Source: JAEUMY01 sp033764435
Lineage (GTDB): Bacteria > Pseudomonadota > Gammaproteobacteria > Burkholderiales > Usitatibacteraceae
NCBI GenBank assembly: GCA_033764435.1
Contig: JANRIX010000012.1
Location: 1-64,000, forward strand
Direction: 5' to 3'
DNA: 64,000 bases
Shown one piece after another: positions 17,683 to 25,583 of the stretch. The notes under the pieces were generated by a model that saw only the letters and a list, made by a program, of their open reading frames with translations, was not told the origin of the DNA and did no database searches. Each line of letters starts with the position of its first letter. Position 1 is the stretch's first letter. Both the position numbers and the translations under genes were made by a program.

Positions 17683-18603
17683 ATGTCCAAACCCACCCCC
17701 GCGAAAGTCCTCTTCCCCGCTGAGATCGACACCACGGTCGCGGAAACTGCACCGAGTAGCTACAGCCAATTGATCTTCGCAGAAGGCGACTCATGGTTTT
17801 CCTTCGGCTCTTGGCGGCTCAGGAACCTCTTGCAACAGTTGCGTTTCAGCAAGTCCACCATGATCGTCACGCTGGCGCTGCCTGGGGACACCATCACCCG
17901 GATGTCCAACATGACGGGCAAGAACAAGGCCCTGGACATGATGCTGACGCTGCAGCATGGATACGCATGGAACGCTATCCTGCTGAGCGGCGGCGGAAAC
18001 GATGTCATAGACGACGCGAAAAAGATCATCGTGTCGCCAACAGGCGGCAAGTCCAAAGCCAGTCACTACATCGACAAGGCCGCCCTTGCCGATTCACTGG
18101 ATGCTGTGGAGAAGGCCTACACCGCGGTGATCAAGATGCGCGACCGCCCGGAAAGCCCCTCGCCCGGCGCACCCATCATTGTTCACACCTATGATCGCGC
18201 CACGCCCCGTAACTCCCCGGCCCAATTCCTCAATATCAAGCGCGGTCCTTGGCTCTTCAATGCCATGAATCATGCGGGAGTGCCTCCCGCGCTGTGGAAC
18301 GAAGTCGCGGATCACGTCATGGGTGCGCTGGCGGACCGTCTGGTCAAGCTGGGCAGCACGCTTCCCAATTTCCATGTCGTGGACACGCGCGGCACGCTGG
18401 TCCGTGCGGCGAGCGGGTCGACAGGCACCAGCAACGACTGGGAGAACGAGATTCATCCTTCCGATGACGGCTATGAAAAGATCGCGCAACCCTACGGGGT
18501 GGAAGTCAACAAACGGCTGGCTGGGCCAGCGGCGGCAGGTGGACGAGGTGCCATGCACAGCCCGCGAGCAGGCGCTGCGGCAAAGCGCGGCAAGGGCAAA
18601 TGA
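17683..18603 (+). CDS. SGNH/GDSL-family hydrolase
   Basis: 306-aa protein from the ATG at 17683, which has AGGAG 6 bp upstream; the longer upstream ORF has no such site. Block I is FAEGDSWFSFG near residue 33 (nucleophile Ser in GDS), block III SGGGNDVIDD near 107, and block V NEIHPSDDGYEKI near 270 with the catalytic Asp/His pair. The family includes esterases, lipases and acyl-ester hydrolases; the substrate is unknown. There is no signal peptide, and the tail is Ala/Gly/Lys-rich. Divergent from the PhoD-like gene. Confidence 0.75.
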   Translation: MSKPTPAKVLFPAEIDTTVAETAPSSYSQLIFAEGDSWFSFGSWRLRNLLQQLRFSKSTMIVTLALPGDTITRMSNMTGKNKALDMMLTLQHGYAWNAILLSGGGNDVIDDAKKIIVSPTGGKSKASHYIDKAALADSLDAVEKAYTAVIKMRDRPESPSPGAPIIVHTYDRATPRNSPAQFLNIKRGPWLFNAMNHAGVPPALWNEVADHVMGALADRLVKLGSTLPNFHVVDTRGTLVRAASGSTGTSNDWENEIHPSDDGYEKIAQPYGVEVNKRLAGPAAAGGRGAMHSPRAGAAAKRGKGK

Positions 18604-18616
18604 CGACAGGGTTCAG

Positions 18617-18630
18617 TGCGAATATTCGCA
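18617..18630. repeat. TGCGAATATTCGCA palindrome, copy 6
   Basis: Exact 14-mer in the short spacer between the SGNH hydrolase stop and the dienelactone hydrolase gene. This is the last copy before the AT-rich island. Confidence 0.95.
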
Positions 18631-18703
18631 GCATTGGCCGCACTGATCTCGCGGCACTTTCGCTATGATGGGGCCACCAAACCAGAGCCCAAGGAGAACA
18701 GCC

Positions 18704-19609
18704 ATGTCTGACCACAACTCCGTCCCCCAGCACACCCCCTCTGACTTCCACCCCGAAGTCATGAAGCTCTTCGACAAGTACGTCCACGGCATCATCGACC
18801 GGCGGAGCTTCCTGGCGGACGCGGGCAAGTACGCGGCAGCGGGCGTCTCGGCCACGGCATTGCTGGAGATGCTGAACCCGAAGTTTGCCGAGGCGCAGGT
18901 CATCAAGGCCGATGATCCGCGGGTCAAGACGAAGTTTGTCGAATTCGACTCGCCCAATGGGCATGGCAAGGCGCGCGGCTATCTGGTCATGCCGGCCAAT
19001 ATGAAGGGGAAGCTGCCGGCCGTGATGGTGATCCACGAGAACCGGGGACTCAACCCGCACATCGAGGATGTGACCCGCCGCGTGGCGCTGGAGAACTTCA
19101 TCGCCTTCGCGCCTGACATGCTCTTCAGCCAGGGTGGCTATCCGGGCGACGAGGACAAGGCGCGCGAGCTGTTCAGCAAGCTGGACCAAACCAAGTGCCG
19201 CGCCGATTTCGTGGCCGCCGCCGGCTTCATGAAGGCGCTGCCGGAATGCACGGGCAAGTATGGCGTGGTCGGCTTCTGCTACGGCGGCAGCATGAGCAAC
19301 TACCTCGCCACCCAGCTACCGGACCTGGGCGCGGCCGTGCCCTTCTATGGTTCCGCCGCGCGGACCGAAGACGTGCCCAAGATCAAGTGCCCGTTGCAGA
19401 TACATCTCGCCGAGAAGGATGAGCGCATCAACGCCGGCTATCCCGCCTACGAGGCCGCGCTGAAGGCGGCGGGAGTGAAGTACGAACTGCACATGTATCC
19501 CGGCACGCAGCACGGGTTCAACAACAACACCACGCCGAGGTTTGATGAGGCGGCGGCGAAGTTGGCGACTTCTCGTATGATTAATTTCATGACGGAACGG
19601 ATTCGGTGA
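18704..19609 (+). CDS. Dienelactone hydrolase-family protein with Tat-like signal
   Basis: 301-aa alpha/beta hydrolase starting at 18704 (AAGGAG upstream). A twin-arginine motif, DRRSFLADAG, precedes a hydrophobic stretch near residues 35-50, so Tat export is likely. The catalytic Cys is in VGFCYGGSMSNY, Asp in EKDERINAGY and His in GTQHGFNNNT, the Cys-Asp-His triad of dienelactone hydrolases. The family cleaves lactone rings such as dienelactone in chloroaromatic degradation, but exported members of this type have no settled substrate. It lies at the left edge of the AT-rich island and looks native in composition. Confidence 0.85.
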   Translation: MSDHNSVPQHTPSDFHPEVMKLFDKYVHGIIDRRSFLADAGKYAAAGVSATALLEMLNPKFAEAQVIKADDPRVKTKFVEFDSPNGHGKARGYLVMPANMKGKLPAVMVIHENRGLNPHIEDVTRRVALENFIAFAPDMLFSQGGYPGDEDKARELFSKLDQTKCRADFVAAAGFMKALPECTGKYGVVGFCYGGSMSNYLATQLPDLGAAVPFYGSAARTEDVPKIKCPLQIHLAEKDERINAGYPAYEAALKAAGVKYELHMYPGTQHGFNNNTTPRFDEAAAKLATSRMINFMTERIR

Positions 19610-20041
19610 ATGTTGGTGCTGCTCCCAGCATAGCAACATCACAGAGTCGCTAAAGGCTGCTGCCAAACCTCGCCTGAGCGAAATCACGTTCCCCGGCTTC
19701 AGAATTTCATTGCCGCTCCGAAGCCACTTGCTCTCCGGCTTCGGCTCGTTGATGCGGCCTCTTTCTGCAGTCGTCGTGCCTTTAAGCGTGCCGGTATCTG
19801 TTTCGTGGCACTTCATCTAACTGCCAACTGGCCGGGGACCGCAGCTATCCTTAACTGTCCCTCCCTCTGTCGCCGCCCACTCATAGACCAGGCAAAAAGC
19901 TCTTCGCTAATCCGCGAAATTCCGGGGCTCATGGCCGATAGGGATCTAGCTTGCTTCGAAGACGCCGGGCGACTCCCCCTTCTCGTCGTTCCAGATGATC
20001 GGTTCTGCTTGTGTTCAGTGTGAATGAACTGCCCAAATACG
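19610..20041. other. Intergenic left flank of the AT-rich island
   Basis: No gene is supportable here: the short open frames have no ribosome-binding sites and no recognisable protein. GC falls gradually towards 20.0 kb. No integrase, tRNA or direct-repeat attachment site was seen, so how the island was acquired is not marked. Confidence 0.6.
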
Positions 20042-20090
20042 CCCTTATTTTCTATAAGGGTTGCATATATTCAATAAGGGTATATATACT
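20042..20090 (+). promoter_or_regulatory. Island promoter with overlapping ATAAGGG operator repeats
   Basis: Inverted repeat CCCTTAT-N5-ATAAGGG (20042-20060) is followed directly by a -35 box TTGCAT (20061-20066) and, 18 bp later, a -10 box TATACT (20085-20090). A third ATAAGGG (20074-20080) lies within the spacer. A repressor bound here would block the promoter. The predicted leader to the ATG at 20122 is only about 25 nt and lacks a Shine-Dalgarno sequence. Confidence 0.65.
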
Positions 20091-20121
20091 GTGCACACCG
20101 TCTAATATTTAACCCCTATAT

Positions 20122-20721
20122 ATGAACAAGGTATCAAACGAGACCCTTCTTAATGCTGGCCTGGACCTGATGGCTCAAGCGGGGAATAGTTTGGTCAAGG
20201 TACCCACAAGTAGCCGAGCAATGATTTATCGATTGCAAGATGGGTCCACGGTCCGCGTGCGCACATGCAACGACCACGTTCTTGTGGTGTTGGCTGATGC
20301 CGCGGAAGCAGGTGCGCGTCTAAATATTGAAGGCACCGATCACCTACTTGTGGTGATGCCCGAGATTCCTCGCACGAAAGGAAATGTGCATGCCTACTTT
20401 CTTCCGACGGCCGTTGCCGTTAGTGCGGTGCGCGAATCGCACGCTGCGTGGTTGGCTTCGAATCCTGCAACCAAGGGGAACAACAGAACCTGGAACATTT
20501 GGTTCGACGACTACGGAGCACTATGGGGCGATTTCGCAACAAAGTGGGCTAAGTATCGACTGAAGGGTAACTCGGCTACCGCAGAGAAAGCTGGCTCTGT
20601 GTCGGAGCGAACCGCGGGAGTAAAGACTCTTGGAGAAGTGATCGCGGAGGCTAGACGAATCATCGCGGAAGCTGCAGGCGTGCCGATAGATGCCGTAAAG
20701 GTATCGATTGCCCTTGATTAG
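20122..20721 (+). CDS. Unknown protein, first gene of the GHKL-ATPase/methyltransferase cassette
   Basis: 199-aa protein without signal peptide or membrane segment. The N-terminal half looks beta-rich (SRAMIYRLQDGSTVRVRTC, DHVLVVLADA, TDHLLVVMPEI). A Trp-rich centre (RTWNIWFDDYGALWGDF) follows, then an Ala/Glu helical tail. In restriction-modification loci such a short first gene may be the nuclease or a specificity factor, but I see no convincing PD-(D/E)XK, HNH or PLD motif, so no function is assigned. It is 12 bp upstream of the ATPase gene and shares its promoter. Composition is clearly AT-richer than the flanks. Confidence 0.6.
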   Translation: MNKVSNETLLNAGLDLMAQAGNSLVKVPTSSRAMIYRLQDGSTVRVRTCNDHVLVVLADAAEAGARLNIEGTDHLLVVMPEIPRTKGNVHAYFLPTAVAVSAVRESHAAWLASNPATKGNNRTWNIWFDDYGALWGDFATKWAKYRLKGNSATAEKAGSVSERTAGVKTLGEVIAEARRIIAEAAGVPIDAVKVSIALD

Positions 20722-20733
20722 TGGAGAGATCAA

Positions 20734-21789
20734 ATGCCAGCCTTCGACAGCATTGGCGATCAAAAGAAGTTTCTTCAGCGGCTTACAGCGACCTTGACAT
20801 CGTCAAAAATTGAGACGCTCCTGTCTGAGTTACCGGTGGCGAGCGAACTTGAATACCAGTTTGACGAAGACAATCCCAAGAAGAATTGGACCCCAGGCAA
20901 GCTGCACTGGATACCAATTGGCAGGAAGAGGGGAAATGCGGGCCAGGTCGCACTAGCAAAGCGCGCTATCGCCCCTATTGCTGAACGTCTTATAAATGGT
21001 ATGGAGGCCATTGTTGAGCTGCATCGCCGTCGAGAAATCGATAAGGCTAATGGACACAATTGCCCGCCGCCGCAGAGTCCACGAGCCGCCGTCCAACGAT
21101 ATTTTGGATTGCCGCCCCTCAACCAACTGCCTATGGCAAGTGAGGAGACCAGAAAAGTCGCGCGCGAACTCGCCAAAAATCTATTGTTGAAGTTGGACAC
21201 ACACAAAGCCGAAAAAGAGTTTTCAATTCAAATTCGAGACAAGGGAATTGGGCAGACGCCAGGCAAGATGCACAGTTCGTTGCTATCTCTGAGTAGCAGC
21301 GACAAGGGTGACAAGCCTTACTTGATCGGCGTGTTCGGTCAGGGCGGTTCCAGTACCTATCGAGCCAGCGAGTATTCCTGGGTGATTTCGAGAAGGGCTA
21401 GCGACCAAGCTGATGGCGATGATGGCCTAGGATGGACAATCGTTAAGCACATACACCCAAAAGGCAGGCGCGATCACTACTACGCATATCTAGCCATGGA
21501 CCCAGAAGGAAAGGTGCCATTTCTGTCCGGAGCGGCAGCAGATGTCATCGGCTTAAAGCATGGCACCTGGTTTTGCCATGTGTCCTACGATTTTGGTCCA
21601 AGCCGCGCAGCCATAACGCGATCGCTATATCAACAGCTAAATCATGTGCTCTATGACCCCGTTTATCCATTTGATACGGAGATCGCTGGAACAGAGGCGA
21701 CGATTTACGGGAATGGATACCGCCTTTCAAACATGAAGCCGGAGTCGAAGGACTTGGACAAGACCTTTGATCAGCTACTCGACCGCTAG
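20734..21789 (+). CDS. GHKL (MutL/MORC/Hsp90-like) ATPase
   Basis: 351-aa protein with the three ATP-binding boxes of the Bergerat fold: an N-box helix with E84 and N88 (AERLINGMEAIVE), the G1 box IRDKGIGQTP (DxGxG, 169-173) and the G2 loop GVFGQGG (199-205). No HisKA or receiver domain is present, so it is not a two-component kinase. GHKL ATPases of the MutL/MORC type are known beside DNA methyltransferases in restriction-modification contexts, which fits this neighbourhood. The start is preceded by GGAGAG. It ends DLDKTFDQLLDR, nearly repeated at the start of the next gene. Confidence 0.8.
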   Translation: MPAFDSIGDQKKFLQRLTATLTSSKIETLLSELPVASELEYQFDEDNPKKNWTPGKLHWIPIGRKRGNAGQVALAKRAIAPIAERLINGMEAIVELHRRREIDKANGHNCPPPQSPRAAVQRYFGLPPLNQLPMASEETRKVARELAKNLLLKLDTHKAEKEFSIQIRDKGIGQTPGKMHSSLLSLSSSDKGDKPYLIGVFGQGGSSTYRASEYSWVISRRASDQADGDDGLGWTIVKHIHPKGRRDHYYAYLAMDPEGKVPFLSGAAADVIGLKHGTWFCHVSYDFGPSRAAITRSLYQQLNHVLYDPVYPFDTEIAGTEATIYGNGYRLSNMKPESKDLDKTFDQLLDR

Positions 21790-21793
21790 GAAA

Positions 21794-23623
21794 ATGGCAG
21801 CTTCCAAAATGGCCTCAACTCTAGATAAGACCTTCGATTCAGTCCTGGATGAACTCGGGAGCATGACCATACGGGTCGTTGTACTTTCGAAACGTCCCGA
21901 AGAAGATGAAGAAGCTGGAGCGCAGGCACCTCTGGATCTTGGTGACGACGAAGTGCAAGTCACTTCTGGAAAAACGCCGACGCGCACCTACTTGGAAGAT
22001 CCGGCGCGCGGAAAAGAATGCTGCGTGTTTCTAATCTACGGCCAGCGCCAAGATGCATGGGACAACACATTTATCGTGCGAGATTTAGCGAAGAAATATC
22101 TCCGCAACCGCATGCTGATCATCGTCGATCTTGATGGGTTGAAACCAGAAGCTACCGCAGATTTGATGTCGGGCGATAGGCAAGGCTTCTTTCAGGGCAG
22201 GGTCTATCAATCTATGAGCTCTAGATTGATTTCGACGCTAAAGCGCGACCCAGACTTGGAGCGACTTGAAGAAGAGGCTGAGCGCGAACTGGCGGAATTG
22301 CGAACCGGCGACGACGCGGTCAAACACGCGCTAGATCAGCTAATCGACTCGCATCACGAGATGGCCGACCACCTTAGCGCTGGCGTCAACCAGCCTGGGA
22401 AAGGAAAAGATAAAGGACCGGGAGCGGGAGTCGATCGTCAGCAGTATGTGGTTGTTGGCCCGACTGAGCAGGGGAGTGCTGTCGACGCACCATATTTGTC
22501 GGCATCGCAGACGAGCCAAGTCTTCCGACTGCACCCAGCTGAGTCATCAAGTCTCGTGATTACTACGACTCCGCCTGAGGAGTGGCCCAACACCTCAGAG
22601 CTACAAGTTGTATGCAAGCCCATCATTGAGGGGCTAAAGATCGAGCGCACACGAACAGATCGCGGCGAGAAATTTACCTTTCTCTTTGAGGAGCCAGAAG
22701 ACTTCGAAGAGGATCAGTATCCCGTCGAAAGCCTCTTGAGCATCACTGCGCAAGTTGCAGGCCATGAGGAACTTCGTCACCTCGAACGTCGCATTGTGAT
22801 CGCGAGGAAAGGAAAGAGGTCCACCCCTCCGCTGCCGCCTGTATTGCGCATCGATCCGACGTTTTTGAGAGTTACAAGCCGTCAACCGGTCCCCCTGATT
22901 TCTTCCGGTGCAGCGACTCACGTGCGTCTAAGGTGGGACGGTAGAGACGATCTAGTATTGGGCAATCCGGCGGCGTGGAAATTCTCAGCTAAGTGCCTAA
23001 CTGCGTCCACACTTCGTGGCCTGAGCTTTAGTCGGCCGAGTGGCGGGCGCTTCGAGCTCTTGATATTCATGCCGCCCACTTTTAGTGCCAACGACTCTCT
23101 TGAATTTGAAGTAGTCGCAACCGGTCCTGGCGGGAAAACGCTCACCCAGAAGTTCGTTGGGCAAGTCATGGCTCCGCCTCAGCCCAAGAAACTAAAAAAA
23201 GTGCTGCCCGAGCCATCCGCCCAGCGGAGACCGCCCTACGACTTGCGCTATGTGGATGAAAAGAAGTGGGAGACTGGGTACATATGGAGCGAAGACGAGC
23301 GCTGGACGGAGGGAGACGTTGGCACATACAACGAGCCCTCAGACACACGACCGCTCACGCTCATTATCAACGAGGATATGGTCCTCCTCAAAGAATACAG
23401 GGATGGCCTCATCGCTCGGAAATTGGAACCGTCTACCGTAAAGCAGCGTGTTGCGCACTATACTTCCCACGTTGCGTTTCATCTGTATCAGATGTATCTG
23501 CATGCGCGCGATGCGGAGCCTTTGGGTGAGGATAGTAAGGGCAGCGTGGCTGGTGAAACCTTACGTGGCGAGATCAATCGTGTTGGCAGAACGCTACTAA
23601 AAGTTATGTCTGTTACGAAGTAG
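21794..23623 (+). CDS. Partner protein of the GHKL ATPase
   Basis: 609-aa protein; I prefer the ATG at 21794 (AGGAAA just upstream, 4 bp after the ATPase stop) to the TTG at 21767. Visible parts: an alpha/beta segment (about 50-130; CCVFLIYGQRQDAW, NRMLIIVDLDGLKPEA), an acidic coiled-coil-like stretch (about 150-180), a beta-rich middle with Ig-like strands (about 260-470), and a helical C-terminus with LTLIINEDMVLLKEYRDG and YTSHVAFHLYQMYL. In many GHKL proteins of phage-defence type the ATPase and such downstream modules are one chain, so this may be the detached C-terminal half. No nuclease motif recognised. Confidence 0.65.
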   Translation: MAASKMASTLDKTFDSVLDELGSMTIRVVVLSKRPEEDEEAGAQAPLDLGDDEVQVTSGKTPTRTYLEDPARGKECCVFLIYGQRQDAWDNTFIVRDLAKKYLRNRMLIIVDLDGLKPEATADLMSGDRQGFFQGRVYQSMSSRLISTLKRDPDLERLEEEAERELAELRTGDDAVKHALDQLIDSHHEMADHLSAGVNQPGKGKDKGPGAGVDRQQYVVVGPTEQGSAVDAPYLSASQTSQVFRLHPAESSSLVITTTPPEEWPNTSELQVVCKPIIEGLKIERTRTDRGEKFTFLFEEPEDFEEDQYPVESLLSITAQVAGHEELRHLERRIVIARKGKRSTPPLPPVLRIDPTFLRVTSRQPVPLISSGAATHVRLRWDGRDDLVLGNPAAWKFSAKCLTASTLRGLSFSRPSGGRFELLIFMPPTFSANDSLEFEVVATGPGGKTLTQKFVGQVMAPPQPKKLKKVLPEPSAQRRPPYDLRYVDEKKWETGYIWSEDERWTEGDVGTYNEPSDTRPLTLIINEDMVLLKEYRDGLIARKLEPSTVKQRVAHYTSHVAFHLYQMYLHARDAEPLGEDSKGSVAGETLRGEINRVGRTLLKVMSVTK

Positions 23624-23630
23624 GAGGTTT

Positions 23631-24878
23631 TCAAGCCCGACGCCGACGATGAAAGAGCACCACTTCCTGACTGGACGGTATGTTCCCCATTTGACCTGCG
23701 TGCCACTTTCGATTCGGAATCGTTCGCCACAATCGGCCATCGTCGCCATCCACTAGTCCCGCTAGTGATAGTTCCTCGAACCCTGCCGCTTCGGCAACTT
23801 CCAGATAACGCAGTAGCTGTCGCTTCGGTTCAGAAAATGCGACTACCTGGATGACCGTTGTTTCATCGGAACAAATTTGAGCGATAGAACTCAAGCTCCG
23901 CTGGAGACCCTCGAAGTATGTCCAATTGTCTGCTGCATGGCGATCGCCTAGCGTGTAATGGGACGCACCCGACCCATCCAATTTGTTAGCTATCCAGAAT
24001 GGCGCCGCAGTCTCTTTTCGTCCATCGACTTGCCAACGATGATAGAGGACGTGGACGCCAGGATACGGCGGCGACGTGAGCACCAGTCGAGGCTGCCTGG
24101 CAGCAAACAGATTGGTTTTTTCGAGACCCTCGACCGTTCGATTAACGCAAATAGCCGAGGGGGAAGGCTGGCCAAAGTTATCCACTGCCGACCGCAGCTC
24201 GCGAGTCCCCTTCAGCATATCAACCGCAAATTCGATTAACGCATCCCGAAATTGATCAACAGATGGGAGCTGCTTGCGCCCATCCAATGCCCATTGTGCA
24301 GTCCGCAATACTACGCATCGCGCAAACAGCTCCAACTTGGGCGGAAGGGAAATTGCGCTGCCCAGAGCCTGTTCAATAGACTTCCTAAGTCGCCACGTGA
24401 AGGTCGATCCCAAATGCTTGTAGTACCCGGCTGCCTCATACTCAGCCCAAGTTGGCGCTGGCTTGCGAATGTTGACAGTATCGGAAAGAGATTCGGCCCA
24501 AGCATGAAGCTCGGCCAGCTCATTGTCCGAGAAAAGCGTGGTTTTTGCTTCAGAAACAAAAGTCGCCAGACTACTGATATCGGTGCCCACAGCTTTCCTA
24601 CCAAGTGCAATCGCCTCAACTAGCGAAGTTCCCCCACCCATGAATGGATCGAAAACCAAATCGCCAGGTTTGGTAAACATCGAGATCGCAGCCCGAACAA
24701 ATTTTGGGGAGAAGCGTGCGGGATATCGATAAAAGTTGTGCGTTAGGCCAGATACTCGCGCTTTGTCCCGAGCCGCTGCCGTCAATTCTGCAGAGGAAGC
24801 AGAGCAGATCAACTCTGTGGGTGCCGAGCAAAACGCTTGTTCTTGTTCGGCATGAAGCTGTTCTCGAACGCTCTTCAT
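23631..24878 (-). CDS. DNA methyltransferase, N4-cytosine/N6-adenine type (SPPY)
   Basis: 415-aa amino-methyltransferase. The AdoMet-binding motif I is LVFDPFMGGGT (76-84), with TDIS completing it near 99, and the catalytic motif IV is LTSPPYPG (268-272). Motif order is binding motif first, then ~185 residues (possible target-recognition region), then SPPY. SPPY is typical of N4-cytosine enzymes but also occurs in N6-adenine ones; specificity cannot be read from sequence. The ATG overlaps the HTH gene's stop (ATGA), so the two are co-translated. It converges on the ATPase operon with a 7-bp gap. Probably protects host DNA or marks it for the ATPase complex. Confidence 0.85.
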   Translation of the reverse strand: MKSVREQLHAEQEQAFCSAPTELICSASSAELTAAARDKARVSGLTHNFYRYPARFSPKFVRAAISMFTKPGDLVFDPFMGGGTSLVEAIALGRKAVGTDISSLATFVSEAKTTLFSDNELAELHAWAESLSDTVNIRKPAPTWAEYEAAGYYKHLGSTFTWRLRKSIEQALGSAISLPPKLELFARCVVLRTAQWALDGRKQLPSVDQFRDALIEFAVDMLKGTRELRSAVDNFGQPSPSAICVNRTVEGLEKTNLFAARQPRLVLTSPPYPGVHVLYHRWQVDGRKETAAPFWIANKLDGSGASHYTLGDRHAADNWTYFEGLQRSLSSIAQICSDETTVIQVVAFSEPKRQLLRYLEVAEAAGFEELSLAGLVDGDDGRLWRTIPNRKWHAGQMGNIPSSQEVVLFHRRRRA

Positions 24879-25162
24879 TTTGGCCTGCGACGATCTTGAG
24901 GTTTACGAAAGCTCTCCAACATCGCGACTTTTTTCTGTGTAGGAGTTGGGTAGACACCGTAGCTACTGAAAAGCGCGCGAAAGTCGACCCCGCGATCTCC
25001 AGCGTCGCCAAGCACTATTGAAAGGAGCGCATGCTGCTGCGGAACCACTCCCTTCTTTGAATAATTGGAGATCGAACTCGGACGAACATGTAGCAATGCG
25101 GCATAGTCATTTATAGATATGCCTGCTTTTCCGAGGTGTCGCCGGAATTCTGAGTAGTCCAT
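24875..25162 (-). CDS. Small HTH (Cro/CI-like) regulator of the cassette
   Basis: 95-aa protein; the ATG at 25162 is chosen because the longer in-frame version would run across a palindromic operator. A helix-turn-helix is visible in GKAGISINDYAALLHVRPSSISNYSKKG (two parts, near residues 10-37). This resembles the control (C) proteins and XRE regulators that time expression of restriction-modification genes. It precedes the methyltransferase with an ATGA overlap. It may autoregulate through the CTCATA/TATGAG operator upstream; whether it also acts on the ATAAGGG sites at 20.05 kb is unknown, as the two sites differ. Confidence 0.7.
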   Translation of the reverse strand: MDYSEFRRHLGKAGISINDYAALLHVRPSSISNYSKKGVVPQQHALLSIVLGDAGDRGVDFRALFSSYGVYPTPTQKKVAMLESFRKPQDRRRPK

Positions 25163-25175
25163 AGCGTGATATTGT

Positions 25176-25213
25176 CTCATAAAAATATGAGAATAACTCA
25201 TCCAATTACTCAT
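25176..25213 (-). promoter_or_regulatory. Operator region of the HTH/methyltransferase pair
   Basis: A perfect inverted repeat CTCATA-AAAA-TATGAG (25176-25191) lies 14-29 bp before the HTH start codon. Two direct repeats of ACTCAT (25196-25201 and 25208-25213), 12 bp apart, follow. Read on the minus strand these are three ATGAG-type sites embedded in AT-rich promoter-like sequence. The arrangement is typical of cooperative autoregulation by a C-protein or CI-like dimer. Confidence 0.6.
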
Positions 25214-25583
25214 CACTTTGACGGGATTGCTCCTACGATAGGAAAGTCGGCGTCACTTTGAGCTCGCCATCGCAAGAACTTTGCAAATCCCTCAGCATGC
25301 GTCAGCAGTAGCGCTGGAGCATGTGCCAGCCTCTTTACACACTGATCGATCTACTTGCGCTGGGCTCGATGCTGCCATTGACCACGAAAGAACGAAGTCA
25401 TTATGCGTTGCGAATTTTTGCTGTGCGTGCGAATTTCGCCATGCCGTTCTTACGCTACATGCTTTCCAAAGATCATGAGCGATATATGGTGCGATAGATT
25501 GCCTGGAGTTGAGGAGAAGCCAAAGAACTTTGGTCCAGTCTCAGTCAGATCGGCGGTTTCATGTGCGCATATTCGCACTCGCA
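25214..25583. other. Intergenic right flank of the AT-rich island
   Basis: 370 bp with no supportable gene. It contains degenerate relatives of the window's palindrome: TGCGCATATTCGCA at 25564-25577, and looser TGCGAATTTTTGCT and TGCGAATTTCGCCA near 25409-25440. Native composition resumes at about 25.55 kb. Confidence 0.55.

Noticed and set aside
20734..21789. Two-component sensor kinase
   Set aside because: The GHKL boxes are present, but there is no HisKA/H-box, receiver or sensor domain. The neighbours fit a MutL/MORC-like ATPase.
23631..24878. The island methyltransferase as the writer for the palindrome
   Set aside because: The island itself lacks the motif and looks recently acquired, while the motif is spread through native genes. 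A resident methyltransferase elsewhere would be a better candidate.
19610..25583. Integrative element or prophage carrying the island
   Set aside because: No integrase, transposase, tRNA target or flanking direct repeats were found; only base composition suggests transfer.
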